Assembly (NCBI RefSeq): GCF_016522065.1
Contig: NZ_JAEHFV010000001.1
Location: 930,001-994,000 of the forward strand
DNA length: 64,000 bases
DNA from: Flavobacterium agrisoli
Lineage (GTDB): Bacteria > Bacteroidota > Bacteroidia > Flavobacteriales > Flavobacteriaceae
Direction of reading: 5' to 3'
Position numbers and translations under genes: made by a program. Shown piece after piece: positions 46,163 through 55,264 of this stretch. The stretch's first letter is position 1. Each line of letters opens with the position of its first letter. Under the pieces are notes generated by a model. That model searched no databases. It saw only the letters and a program-made list of their open reading frames with translations, and had not been told where the DNA came from.

Positions 46163-46864
46163 ATGAAGTTAAATTGTGTCGTTGTAGATGATAGTTCTAT
46201 ACAAAGAACCATTATTGCAAAGCTTGTCAACAATCATACAAATTTACATTTAATAGGCGATTTTTCTAATGCAATCGAAGCTAAGAATTGTATTTCTTTA
46301 AACAATGTAGATTTAATATTTTTGGATATTGAGATGCCAGTAATTAATGGATTCGATTTCTTGGATGGTTTAAAAACGAAACCACAAATTATTTTTATAA
46401 CTTCTAAAGCAGAATATGCTTTAAAAGCTTTTGATTATGACGCTACCGATTACCTGCAAAAACCCATTGCCATTGATAGGTTTAATGCATCGGTAAAACG
46501 CGCTATCGATTTATATGCGCTTCGCAACGAAACCAAAGAAGAGGAAGGCGAACACATTTTTATTAAAAGTAACCTTAAAAAATTAAAAATTTTTACTTCA
46601 AAAATCAAGTGGATAGAAGCCTATGGCGATTATGTTAGAGTCGTAACCGAAGACGATAGCAACTTGGTACTTTCTACCATGAAAGCTTTTGAAAAAGATT
46701 TATCTAAAGAAAAATTTATTCGCGTTCACAAGTCCTATATTATTAATATTGACAAAGTAGAACGCTTTAACAGTAAATTTGCCGAAATTGGAATTACAAA
46801 AATCCCACTAAGTCGCAACAAAAAAGAAGATTTAGTAAAAGCATTATCTAGCTCTTCTCATTAA
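46163..46864 (+). CDS. LytTR-family response regulator
   Basis: A 233-residue regulator. The receiver domain (about 1-118) has VVDDSS (8-12), phospho-acceptor Asp55 (FLDIEMP) and a conserved Lys in LQKPI. The C-terminal LytTR domain (about 135-230) has IKWIEAYGDYVRVVTED and FIRVHKSYIINIDKVERF. It probably answers to a separate sensor kinase, because none is adjacent. It converges with priA (four bases). Confidence 0.93.
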   Translation: MKLNCVVVDDSSIQRTIIAKLVNNHTNLHLIGDFSNAIEAKNCISLNNVDLIFLDIEMPVINGFDFLDGLKTKPQIIFITSKAEYALKAFDYDATDYLQKPIAIDRFNASVKRAIDLYALRNETKEEEGEHIFIKSNLKKLKIFTSKIKWIEAYGDYVRVVTEDDSNLVLSTMKAFEKDLSKEKFIRVHKSYIINIDKVERFNSKFAEIGITKIPLSRNKKEDLVKALSSSSH

Positions 46865-46868
46865 ATAA

Positions 46869-49319
46869 TCAATAAAAATCAACGTTTGTTGTTACTTTAA
46901 TAGAACGATAAACAGCTACCGCATCAAAACTATTCAATATTTTTTGAATAGTTTTTTTTGTTTCACCCAAGGCAAAATTTTGCGGAATCTTAATCATAAT
47001 AGTCCGAATATATTCGTTGCGTATGCGACTAATAGCAGGTTCTTCGGGACCTAAAACAGGCATCGGTAAGGTTTGACTCATTACTTGATACAACCACATT
47101 GCACCTTCTTTTAACTTATCAAAATCGCGATGCTTAAGAGTTAGCTTAATTAATTTAAAATAAGGTGGATATTTGTAAATCTGTCTATCGTACAACTGCT
47201 CTTTGTACATCCCTAAATAATGATGATTTGTAACTTGCTGAATTGTATTGTGATTGGGGTTATAGGTTTGAATAACAACTTTCCCTTGCTTTTTAAACCG
47301 ACCTGCTCTACCTGCAACTTGTGTCATCATTTGATAACTACGCTCGAAAGCCCTAAAATCGGGATGATATAACATCGTATCAGCATTCATTATTCCGACT
47401 AAATTTACGTTGTCAAAGTCCAAACCTTTGGCTAACATTTGAGTCCCAACCAAAATATCAATTTCACGATTTTTAAACTCGTCTATAATTTTTTCGTAGC
47501 CAAATTTTCCTCGAGTAGTATCTTGATCCATTCGCCCAATTTTGGCTGAAGGAAATAGGTTTTTAATTTCCAATTCAATTTGCTCGGTTCCAAATCCTTT
47601 TGTATTCAAATCAACACTCGAACACTGATGGCAATGAGAAGGTTTAGCCATACTGTAGCCACAATAATGACATCGCAATTGACTTTTGAATTTATGAAAC
47701 GTTAAGCTTACATCGCATTGCGGACAATCGGGAACATGACCACATGTCATACATTCAATTATTGGCGCATAACCTCTTCGATTTTGAAACAAAATAACCT
47801 GCTCTCCTAACGATAACGTTTCTGTAATTTGTTCCAATAAAACGTCACTAAAGTGACCGGTCATTTTTTTCCGGAAATATTTATCTTTCAAATCAACCAA
47901 AAGAACCTCTGGCATCCTAACATTATTGTACCTTTCGGACAAAGTCACCAATCCGTATTTGTTGAGTTGGGTATTATAATACGATTCTAAACTCGGAGTT
48001 GCCGAACCCAATAAAACTTTAGCTTGATGCAAATTTGCTAAAACTACTGCCGCATCTCGTGCATGATATCGAGGCGCAGGATCTGACTGTTTAAAGGTTT
48101 GCTCGTGTTCTTCATCCACAATAATTAAACCTAAATCAGAAAACGGCAAGAAAAGTGCCGAACGCGCTCCTATGACAATTTGTGCTTTTTCAGCATTATG
48201 CAAAACTTGTTTCCAAACTTCAACTCGTTCGTTATTGCTATATTTCGAATGAAAAACGGCTACTTTTTCTCCAAAATAAAGCTGTAAACGATTTACCAAT
48301 TGCACTGTTATAGCAATTTCGGGGAGCAAAAACAAAATTTGCTTTTCTTGTGATAAATACTCTTCGATAAGTTTTATATAAATTTCCGTTTTACCGCTAG
48401 AAGTTACGCCATGCAGCAAACTAACCGTTTTTTCTGAAAAGCTATTTTGTATTGCAGTAAAAGCCGATTCTTGCGCTTGACTCAATTGCAATGCTGAATC
48501 GTTTATTTTTCCTGAAAAATTTACCCGATCATGCTGAACATAATATTCTTCAAAAATTTGTTTGTCAATTAAAGCTTTAACAACAGCTGTGTTAGATTGC
48601 GAAAATTCGATTAACTTTTTAACTGTAATCGGCTTTTTTTCAGTAGCACTTAATTGAAAATAAGCCAAAACAATTTCTTTTTGTTTTTGAGCATTTTTAA
48701 GCATTTCTAACAAAATTGACAATCCTTCATTAGAATCAAATTGAGAATGCAACCTCACATAACGAATCAATTTTGGCTTGTACGCTTCTTTCATCTCTTG
48801 CTGCAAAACCAAAACGCCCGTATCAATAAGTTTTTGTAAAAGAGGTAAAACATTTTTTTTATTTACAATAGCCACAATGTCGCCAATTTTAAGAACATTT
48901 TGTTTTTGCAAAGCCTCATAAACAAGATATTCGTCATCGGATAAATCTTTAACCGAAAAATCAGCATTGTTTGTGCTCGTTATTACCGATTCACTTTCTA
49001 AAAGCAAAGCACTTGGAAAAGCATTGCGAAAAACATCACCAATTGCACACATATAATAAGTTGAAATCCATTGCCAATGCTCAATTTGAATAGCAGTTGC
49101 AATGGGTTTTTCATCTAGAATTTGATGAATTTCTTTCGCCTCGTAAAGGGTTGGTTCATTTTGATGCGTTTCGATTGCTAAAGCGGTGTATATTTTACTT
49201 TTACCAAAAGGCACCGCAATTCGCATTCCTTTTTTAATAAAATTAAATTCGGATTCGGAAACGCGATACGTAAAGGTTTTGGCTAATGAAAGTGGTAAAA
49301 TTACTTCAACAAAAAACAT
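46869..49319 (-). CDS. priA: Primosomal protein PriA (replication restart helicase)
   Basis: An 816-residue helicase with the full PriA set: the N-terminal 3'-DNA-end binding domain with LPLSLAKTFTYRV, Walker A GVTSSGKTEIY, DEEH box in IIVDEEHEQTFKQ, an eight-Cys double zinc cluster (from CMTCGHVPDCPQC to CHQCSS), and helicase motif V/VI (DILVGTQMLAKGLDFDNVNL, VAGRAGR). It reloads the replisome at broken forks. Length is typical of the phylum. It is a single-gene unit. Confidence 0.96.
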   Translation of the reverse strand: MFFVEVILPLSLAKTFTYRVSESEFNFIKKGMRIAVPFGKSKIYTALAIETHQNEPTLYEAKEIHQILDEKPIATAIQIEHWQWISTYYMCAIGDVFRNAFPSALLLESESVITSTNNADFSVKDLSDDEYLVYEALQKQNVLKIGDIVAIVNKKNVLPLLQKLIDTGVLVLQQEMKEAYKPKLIRYVRLHSQFDSNEGLSILLEMLKNAQKQKEIVLAYFQLSATEKKPITVKKLIEFSQSNTAVVKALIDKQIFEEYYVQHDRVNFSGKINDSALQLSQAQESAFTAIQNSFSEKTVSLLHGVTSSGKTEIYIKLIEEYLSQEKQILFLLPEIAITVQLVNRLQLYFGEKVAVFHSKYSNNERVEVWKQVLHNAEKAQIVIGARSALFLPFSDLGLIIVDEEHEQTFKQSDPAPRYHARDAAVVLANLHQAKVLLGSATPSLESYYNTQLNKYGLVTLSERYNNVRMPEVLLVDLKDKYFRKKMTGHFSDVLLEQITETLSLGEQVILFQNRRGYAPIIECMTCGHVPDCPQCDVSLTFHKFKSQLRCHYCGYSMAKPSHCHQCSSVDLNTKGFGTEQIELEIKNLFPSAKIGRMDQDTTRGKFGYEKIIDEFKNREIDILVGTQMLAKGLDFDNVNLVGIMNADTMLYHPDFRAFERSYQMMTQVAGRAGRFKKQGKVVIQTYNPNHNTIQQVTNHHYLGMYKEQLYDRQIYKYPPYFKLIKLTLKHRDFDKLKEGAMWLYQVMSQTLPMPVLGPEEPAISRIRNEYIRTIMIKIPQNFALGETKKTIQKILNSFDAVAVYRSIKVTTNVDFY

Positions 49320-49469
49320 GCTTTTAGTGCTAATTTGTAAATTTCAATGAGGTTTTATAAAGATAAAAGTCACCCATAAGATGACTGATATTTAATTTTG
49401 GATTATTATTTTGTCTATTATTTAACCCGATACAAAAAAAGATTAGAATTAAATAATTAATTAATCTAT

Positions 49470-49904
49470 TTAATTTTTGACACGCTGCCAATATTGCGTT
49501 CTTCCCATTAATGAAAAGCCCACGTAGCCTCGCACTTTCAATTTATCGGCCGTTTCTAAAGTAATATAACATTTGTATTCTTTTCCGGAAGTAGGATCTA
49601 AAATAGTTCCCGAATTATATTCCGACCCATCCTTTTCTAAATCTTTAATAATTACCATTCCTAAAATAGGTCTGTTTTTATTAGCTCCAGTGCAGCCAAC
49701 ACAAACGTCGTTTTTATGGCCTTCACGCAAAATATCCATCACTTTTCCGTAAATTTTTCCCGATTTTTCGTATACTTCTACAATTGATTTAGCTACCCCA
49801 GTCTCATCGTCTATGGTTTTCCATTTCCCTATTACCGATTGGCTGTAAATAGCTGAAATTGTCATTAAAAACAAAGCGAATGTAAAGAAACCTTTTTTCA
49901 TCAT
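49470..49904 (-). CDS. Secreted DUF2147 protein
   Basis: A 144-residue protein with a signal peptide (1-21, ending IYSQ). The DUF2147 lipocalin-like domain is recognised by GKWKTIDDETG (about 25-35), VCVGCTGANKNRPILGMVIIKDL with two Cys (about 66-69), and LKVRGYVGFSLMGRTQYWQRV at the C-terminus. It is likely in the periplasm, binding small hydrophobic or metal-containing ligands, but function is not known. Monocistronic. Confidence 0.93.
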   Translation of the reverse strand: MMKKGFFTFALFLMTISAIYSQSVIGKWKTIDDETGVAKSIVEVYEKSGKIYGKVMDILREGHKNDVCVGCTGANKNRPILGMVIIKDLEKDGSEYNSGTILDPTSGKEYKCYITLETADKLKVRGYVGFSLMGRTQYWQRVKN

Positions 49905-49988
49905 TTTTTTGTTTAAAAGTTAAAAATTATAAGAAGCAAACTTTATACCCAATTTCCTTTGAGCAATTGTTTTTTATAAATCGAAAAA

Positions 49989-50915
49989 TTAAATGGTCTT
50001 GTTTTTTTGTTTCAATTTACTGATTGAAGCATTCAATTCAAAACCCAAGAGTAATATCATACAATTTATCCAAATGTAAAACATTAGAATTAATAATGTA
50101 CCTATTGACCCATAAAGTTCGTTATATTTTGAAAATTTTATAACCCAAATTCCAAAAAAATAGGATGAAATTACCACCAAAATCGTGGTAAAAACTGCAC
50201 CGATACTAAAAAAAGGAACTTTACGATATTGTTTGGTTCCGTAGCGAAGTAAAATAGAGGTTGTAATTAAAATCATTAAAACCACAAAAGCATACCTTCC
50301 TAAAATAATAAGTGGAATTTTATCGCTTAGTATATCCTGAACAATTGTTTTTTGAATAAAAACCTCGAAAACGACAATGGTAGCAACGGTTACCAGTAAT
50401 AAAATGGAAAGAATTAAAGAAATAGCGAGCGCTACTAAATATTGATTTAAAAAACCCCTTTTGTCAAAAACATGCTTAGAAGACTGAAAACCTCCTAAAG
50501 TGCCATTTACCCCATTTGCCATTAAAAAAATGGAAAGCAAAAAACCCGACGACAGCAACCCTGAATGACTATTATTTAAAATATCATTGATTATTTTTTC
50601 GATGGCATCAAAGGTGTTAGGAGGAACACCTTGCTGAACAAAGCGCAAAAAATCTTCTTGAAATCCTTGAATTGGTATGTACGGAATTAAGTTTAAAATA
50701 AACAATGCGAAAGGAAAAAGCGCCATGAAAAAACTAAACGCAACCGCACTAGCATGGTACGAAAAAGCACCCTCCAGAATTCCTTTGCCATACATTTCGA
50801 TCAAGTCGTACAAAGAAAATCCGTTGAGCCAGGGCAATTTAATTTTTTTTAGAAAACGAACTAACGAACGCACTACCGGTATGCTTTCTAGTTGTTTTTC
50901 AATTTTTTCAGACAT
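49989..50915 (-). CDS. YihY/BrkB-family inner membrane protein
   Basis: A 308-residue protein with six hydrophobic helices. The signature SYHASAVAFSFFMALFPF (about 52-69), the LLSSGFLLSIFLMANGVNGTLGGFQ region and the final YGSIGTLLILMFYIWINCMILLLGFELNA are as in the YihY (formerly RNase BN) family. Its role is unclear; some members are putative transporters. It is coded 14 bases after nadC in the same operon. Confidence 0.92.
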   Translation of the reverse strand: MSEKIEKQLESIPVVRSLVRFLKKIKLPWLNGFSLYDLIEMYGKGILEGAFSYHASAVAFSFFMALFPFALFILNLIPYIPIQGFQEDFLRFVQQGVPPNTFDAIEKIINDILNNSHSGLLSSGFLLSIFLMANGVNGTLGGFQSSKHVFDKRGFLNQYLVALAISLILSILLLVTVATIVVFEVFIQKTIVQDILSDKIPLIILGRYAFVVLMILITTSILLRYGTKQYRKVPFFSIGAVFTTILVVISSYFFGIWVIKFSKYNELYGSIGTLLILMFYIWINCMILLLGFELNASISKLKQKNKTI

Positions 50916-50929
50916 ACGCTATCTCAACT

Positions 50930-51787
50930 TTATATTGCTTTCAGACTTAAATCCATATTGTAAACAGAGTGAGTTAATGCTCCTGACGAAATATAATCAA
51001 CGCCGCACAAAGCATATTCTTTAATGGTTTTTTCGTTGATATTTCCCGATGATTCGGTTTGACATTTGTTGCCAATTAACGCCACAGCTGTTTTGGTATC
51101 TTCGTAATTAAAATTATCAATCAAAATACGGTGCACCCCATTTGATTGTAAAATTTCTCGGATTTCATCTAGCGTACGCGCTTCGACAATTATTTTTAGA
51201 TCTAAATTATGTTCTTTTAAATAAGCTTTTGTTTTAGCAATGGCCAATGTAATTCCGCCAGCAAAATCAATATGATTGTCTTTAAGCATTATCATATCGT
51301 AAAGTGCAAATCGATGATTTTCGCCACCTCCGATTTTTACAGCCCATTTTTCGCAAACTCTAAAATTGGGAGTCGTTTTGCGGGTATCTAAAATTTTTGT
51401 TTTGGTACCTTCAAGTAATTTCGCGTATTCATTGGTTTTAGTTGCAATAGCCGACATTCGCTGCATCGAATTCAAAAGCACTCTTTCGGCTTTCAAAATA
51501 GATTGAGAACTTCCTGAAACTTCAAAAACCACGTCTCCAAATTGCACCGCAGTTCCGTCATTGATAAAAATTTCCATTTTTAAATTCGGATCAACATACT
51601 GCAAAATCATTTGAGCAAAATCTACACCGGCAATAATTCCTTGATCTTTAACTAATAATTTTGCTTTACCCGTTGCCGAGGCAGGAATACAGGCCAAAGA
51701 ACTATAATCGCCTGGACCAACATCTTCGCGAATAGCATTAAAAATAAGAGTTTGAATTTCGTTTTGAAACTGAATATCATTAATCAT
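50930..51787 (-). CDS. nadC: Nicotinate-nucleotide pyrophosphorylase, carboxylating
   Basis: A 285-residue quinolinate phosphoribosyltransferase. KTKILDTRKTTPNFRV (about 130-145), the GGGENHRF and LKDNHI motifs, and VEARTLDEIREIL (about 205-217) form the quinolinate and PRPP sites. It makes nicotinate mononucleotide, the first common NAD intermediate. Length is normal. Heads a two-gene unit with the YihY gene. Confidence 0.96.
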   Translation of the reverse strand: MINDIQFQNEIQTLIFNAIREDVGPGDYSSLACIPASATGKAKLLVKDQGIIAGVDFAQMILQYVDPNLKMEIFINDGTAVQFGDVVFEVSGSSQSILKAERVLLNSMQRMSAIATKTNEYAKLLEGTKTKILDTRKTTPNFRVCEKWAVKIGGGENHRFALYDMIMLKDNHIDFAGGITLAIAKTKAYLKEHNLDLKIIVEARTLDEIREILQSNGVHRILIDNFNYEDTKTAVALIGNKCQTESSGNINEKTIKEYALCGVDYISSGALTHSVYNMDLSLKAI

Positions 51788-51936
51788 TAGTACACAAATT
51801 TTTCATTATGCTAAAGTAAGATATATTTCAGCTAATTTAAAATATAAAGCAGTTTATGCTTTTCAAATTTGGAAAATTTTATAAGTTTTTTCTCAAAATT
51901 TAACTTTTCAAACCGCTGTTAATCAATGAATTTTCT

Positions 51937-52028
51937 TACCTTTATAAATATAAAAAAGTATACAGACAAATTTAATAAATACTACTCAACCCTACGTGCT
52001 ACATAAATCTTGTAGCACGTTTTTTTTA
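51937..52028 (+). ncRNA. Candidate small RNA ending at an orphan terminator
   Basis: A strong plus-strand terminator (51993-52028) has no plus-strand gene before it for 5 kb, and the preceding gene nadC is on the minus strand. A weak -7-like TACCTTTA at 51937-51944 could start a transcript of about 75-80 bases. The downstream gene at 52078 has its own -7 element beyond the terminator. Confidence 0.4.
51993..52028 (+). terminator. Strong plus-strand hairpin terminator
   Basis: A perfect ten-base stem (ACGTGCTACA / TGTAGCACGT), seven-base loop and eight T. On the minus strand there is no U run, so the orientation is plus. Confidence 0.85.
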
Positions 52029-52043
52029 TCAACTTTTCCTGGG

Positions 52044-52051
52044 TAAATTTG
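52044..52051 (+). promoter_or_regulatory. -7 element of the AlkD-like gene
   Basis: TAAATTTG matches TAnnTTTG, 26 bases before the ATG at 52078. No clear TTG element. Confidence 0.45.
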
Positions 52052-52077
52052 AGGACAAATACAAATAAAAACCTAGT

Positions 52078-53178
52078 ATGGCACTCATTAAAGATATTTA
52101 CTCCGATGCTTTTTATATTGATTTTGCACAATGTCTATCGAAATCAGTGCCCAATTTGGATCAAAAGAAATTTGTTAATCACTTTACAAACCCCGATTTC
52201 AAAGCGAAAGAATGGAAAGAGCGAATGTTATATACTACCAGTATTTTCCATCAATTTTTACCAAAAAATTTCACCGAAGCAGTTGCTATTATAGAAACCA
52301 CTATAATTGAAGTAAAACAAAGTCCATGTGGAAAAAACACCTTAGCATTTATGTTTTTTCCCGATTATATCGAAAAATACGGTCAAAATGATTTTGATGT
52401 CGCGGTAAAAGCCTTTGAAAACATTACGCAATTTATTAGTTGTGAATTTGCCGTACGCCCATTCATTTTGAAATATCCCGAAAAAATGATTGCCGAAATG
52501 ATAAAGTGGTCCTTACACGAAAATCACCATGTTCGCCGATTAGCAAGTGAAGGCTCGCGACCCCGTTTACCTTGGGCTATGGCGCTTCCTTTTTTAAAAA
52601 AAGATCCTCGTTCTATTTTACCTATTTTAGAAAATCTAAAAAACGACAGTTCTGAATATGTTCGTAAAAGTGTTGCCAATAATTTAAACGATATTTCAAA
52701 AGACAATCCCGAAATTGTATTGGAAATCGCTCAAAAATGGCACAATTTCAGTCCACAAACCAATGCCATAATTAAACATGGGTGTCGAACACTTTTAAAG
52801 CAAGGTGACCCAAAAATTTTGTCGCATTATGAATTGGACACCAAAAATATAGCATTATCTTTTTTTGAAATTGACACACCTCTTGTTAAAATTGGTGATT
52901 CGTTACAATTTCAATTCACAATAGAAAATTTAAGCGCAACATCTAAAACAATTCGGTTAGAATATGCTATATACTACCAAAAATCAAAAGGGCATTTGGC
53001 TAAAAAAGTCTTCAAAATTAGTGAACGAACTTTTGTTCCGAATCAAATTCAAAAGTTTGTCCGTAAACAATCTTTTAAAATAATTACAACGCGCGTTTTT
53101 CATCCAGGATTGCATCAACTGAGCATTATCATTAACGGAAAGGAAAATGAAGTTTTGAATTTCGAATTAATCCGTTGA
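52078..53178 (+). CDS. AlkD-like HEAT-repeat DNA alkylation repair protein
   Basis: A 366-residue protein. The first 250 residues are HEAT-like helical repeats with the AlkD/AlkC pattern (KEWKERMLYTTSIFHQFLP, MIKWSLHENHHVRRLASEGSRPRLPW around residue 140-165, NDSSEYVRKSVANNLNDISKDNP). The last hundred residues form a beta-sandwich not present in B. cereus AlkD. AlkD-type enzymes cut out alkylated purines from DNA. The HHVRRLASEG helix is where AlkD/AlkC relatives place their catalytic residues, but I did not identify these with certainty. Confidence 0.85.
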   Translation: MALIKDIYSDAFYIDFAQCLSKSVPNLDQKKFVNHFTNPDFKAKEWKERMLYTTSIFHQFLPKNFTEAVAIIETTIIEVKQSPCGKNTLAFMFFPDYIEKYGQNDFDVAVKAFENITQFISCEFAVRPFILKYPEKMIAEMIKWSLHENHHVRRLASEGSRPRLPWAMALPFLKKDPRSILPILENLKNDSSEYVRKSVANNLNDISKDNPEIVLEIAQKWHNFSPQTNAIIKHGCRTLLKQGDPKILSHYELDTKNIALSFFEIDTPLVKIGDSLQFQFTIENLSATSKTIRLEYAIYYQKSKGHLAKKVFKISERTFVPNQIQKFVRKQSFKIITTRVFHPGLHQLSIIINGKENEVLNFELIR

Positions 53179-53234
53179 TTTAGTTAGGGTATTATTTTGT
53201 AAATTAAGGACTCATTTCCAAAACAAAATAAAAT

Positions 53235-55193
53235 ATGAGTCAACATAATCATCAAAATTCATCAACTAAAAACACAGAAGGATGCTGCTCTCATGATCAT
53301 GAAAACGCTCATTTTGAAGAAAACAGCCCTACCAAATTCCGTATTTTTCTTCCTGCCCTACTCACATTTTTACTTTTAATTACCGGAATTATTTGGGATA
53401 ATTACACTAACCCAAATTGGTTTCAAAATGAAATTCGTTTCATTTGGTATTTAAGTGCTTTTCTACCTGTTGGATTTCCAGTAGTTAAAGAAGCGTTTGA
53501 GAGTGCTCGTAATGGTGAGTTATTTTCAGAATTTTTCTTGATGAGCATTGCTACAATTGGTGCTTTTGTAATTGGCGAATATCCCGAAGGAGTTGCTGTT
53601 ATGTTATTTTATACCTTGGGCGAAAACCTTCAAAATATAGCAGTTAACAAAGCCAAAACCAACATTAAAAACTTACTCGATCAACGTCCTGATGAAGTTA
53701 CTGTACTAGAAAACAGTATTCCCAAAAAGGTAGCCGCAGCTAACGTATCTATCGGTTCTATTATCGAGCTTCGTGCGGGCGAAAAAGCTGCATTAGATGG
53801 CGTTCTTCTATCCGAAAAAGCTTCTTTTAACACTGCCGCTTTAACTGGCGAAAGTACTCCGGATACCAAACATCAAAACGAAACTGTTTTGGCCGGAATG
53901 ATTAATTTGAATACCGTAGTTCAAATAAAAGTTACCAACGTTTACTCGGATAGTAAGTTGTCTAAAATTTTAGAATTAGTACAAGAGGCAACCTCAAAAA
54001 AAGCACCAACCGAATTATTTATTCGCAAATTCGCTAAAATTTACACACCAATTGTAACCGTTTTGGCAGTTCTAATTTGCCTCCTTCCCTACTTTTTTAT
54101 TGAAGATTATATTTTTAAAGATTGGCTTTATCGAGCGTTGGTTTTCCTGGTAATTTCATGTCCTTGTGCCTTGGTAATTTCTATTCCGTTGGGTTACTTT
54201 GGCGGAATTGGAGCCGCGAGCAAAAATGGTATTTTATTTAAAGGTGCCGTTTTTTTAGATGCAATGGCCAACCTCAATACAGTTGTATTGGATAAAACAG
54301 GAACGCTCACCAAAGGCTTATTTAAAGTCCAAAAAGTAGTTCCTGTAAATACCTCCGAAACCGAATTAATTCAGTATACTGCGGCTTTAGAAACACAATC
54401 CACTCATCCTGTTGCTTCGGCTATAGTTGCTTTTGCTAAAGAAAAAGTTCCGCAAATTACGGCTAGCGGAATAGAAGAAATTGCTGGACATGGTCTTAAA
54501 GGAATCGTAAATGGACAAACAGTTCTTGTTGGAAACACCAAGCTTTTACAAAAATTCAATATTACCTATGATAAAACTTTAGATGATATTCCGTATACCT
54601 TAATTGTCGTAGCTATCAACAATCAATTTTCTGGATATTTTGTAATTGCAGACGAACTAAAAGAAGATGCGAAAACAACCATACAACAGCTAACCAAACA
54701 AAACATTGCTGCTGTAGTTTTATCTGGCGATAAAGAAAAAGTCGTTAATGCCGTTGCAAAAGAATTGGGAATTTTGAAAGCTTACGGCAATTTATTACCC
54801 GAAGATAAAGTCGATAAAGTAAATGAATTAAAAAAACAAAACCTTAAAATTGCCTTTGTGGGAGATGGAGTGAATGATGCGCCTGTTATTGCATTAGCCG
54901 ATGTTGGCATAGCAATGGGCGGTTTAGGAAGTGATGCAGCCATTCAAACCGCTGATGTGGTCATTCAAAATGATCAACTTCATAAAATCAGTACAGCTAT
55001 TCAAATTGCTAAAAAAACCAAACAAATTGTTTGGCAAAATATTGCAATGGCTTTTGTAGTTAAATTCATAGTATTAGCATTAGGAGCCGGCGGTTTGGCC
55101 ACCATGTGGGAAGCTGTTTTTGCCGATGTGGGTGTCGCATTTTTAGCCATTTTAAACGCAATCCGAATTCAGAAAAGCAACTTTAACACCTAA
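53235..55193 (+). CDS. Heavy-metal P1B-type ATPase (ZntA/CadA-like)
   Basis: A 652-residue cation pump. There is no N-terminal HMA domain; instead a short Cys/His-rich tail (CCSHDHENAH, about 17-27). Membrane helices follow, then the actuator TGES (about 212), the metal-site CPC in SCPCALVIS (about 306-314), the phosphorylated Asp at about 352 in DKTGTLT, the HP motif in THPVAS, and the hinge GDGVNDAP near residue 544. In the P1B-2 group this pattern exports Zn, Cd or Pb. The next helix reads IPLGYFGGIG rather than the more common TPAA, a variation seen in some members. Single-gene unit. Confidence 0.9.
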   Translation: MSQHNHQNSSTKNTEGCCSHDHENAHFEENSPTKFRIFLPALLTFLLLITGIIWDNYTNPNWFQNEIRFIWYLSAFLPVGFPVVKEAFESARNGELFSEFFLMSIATIGAFVIGEYPEGVAVMLFYTLGENLQNIAVNKAKTNIKNLLDQRPDEVTVLENSIPKKVAAANVSIGSIIELRAGEKAALDGVLLSEKASFNTAALTGESTPDTKHQNETVLAGMINLNTVVQIKVTNVYSDSKLSKILELVQEATSKKAPTELFIRKFAKIYTPIVTVLAVLICLLPYFFIEDYIFKDWLYRALVFLVISCPCALVISIPLGYFGGIGAASKNGILFKGAVFLDAMANLNTVVLDKTGTLTKGLFKVQKVVPVNTSETELIQYTAALETQSTHPVASAIVAFAKEKVPQITASGIEEIAGHGLKGIVNGQTVLVGNTKLLQKFNITYDKTLDDIPYTLIVVAINNQFSGYFVIADELKEDAKTTIQQLTKQNIAAVVLSGDKEKVVNAVAKELGILKAYGNLLPEDKVDKVNELKKQNLKIAFVGDGVNDAPVIALADVGIAMGGLGSDAAIQTADVVIQNDQLHKISTAIQIAKKTKQIVWQNIAMAFVVKFIVLALGAGGLATMWEAVFADVGVAFLAILNAIRIQKSNFNT

Positions 55194-55235
55194 TTTTCTT
55201 AACCTAGATTAACCTGAAAACAACCCATACAGCTT

Positions 55236-55243
55236 TACATTTG
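55236..55243 (+). promoter_or_regulatory. -7 element of the pirin operon
   Basis: TACATTTG matches TAnnTTTG, 21 bases before the pirin ATG; no clear TTG. Confidence 0.45.
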
Positions 55244-55264
55244 AAAAATTAAAAACCATAAACT

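Noticed and set aside
46942..46956. Short inverted repeat inside priA
   Set aside because: Lies within a coding frame with a good protein match, so no terminator role is inferred.
49365..49386. Weak five-base hairpin between DUF2147 and priA
   Set aside because: Stem is too short and has no U run; not called a terminator.
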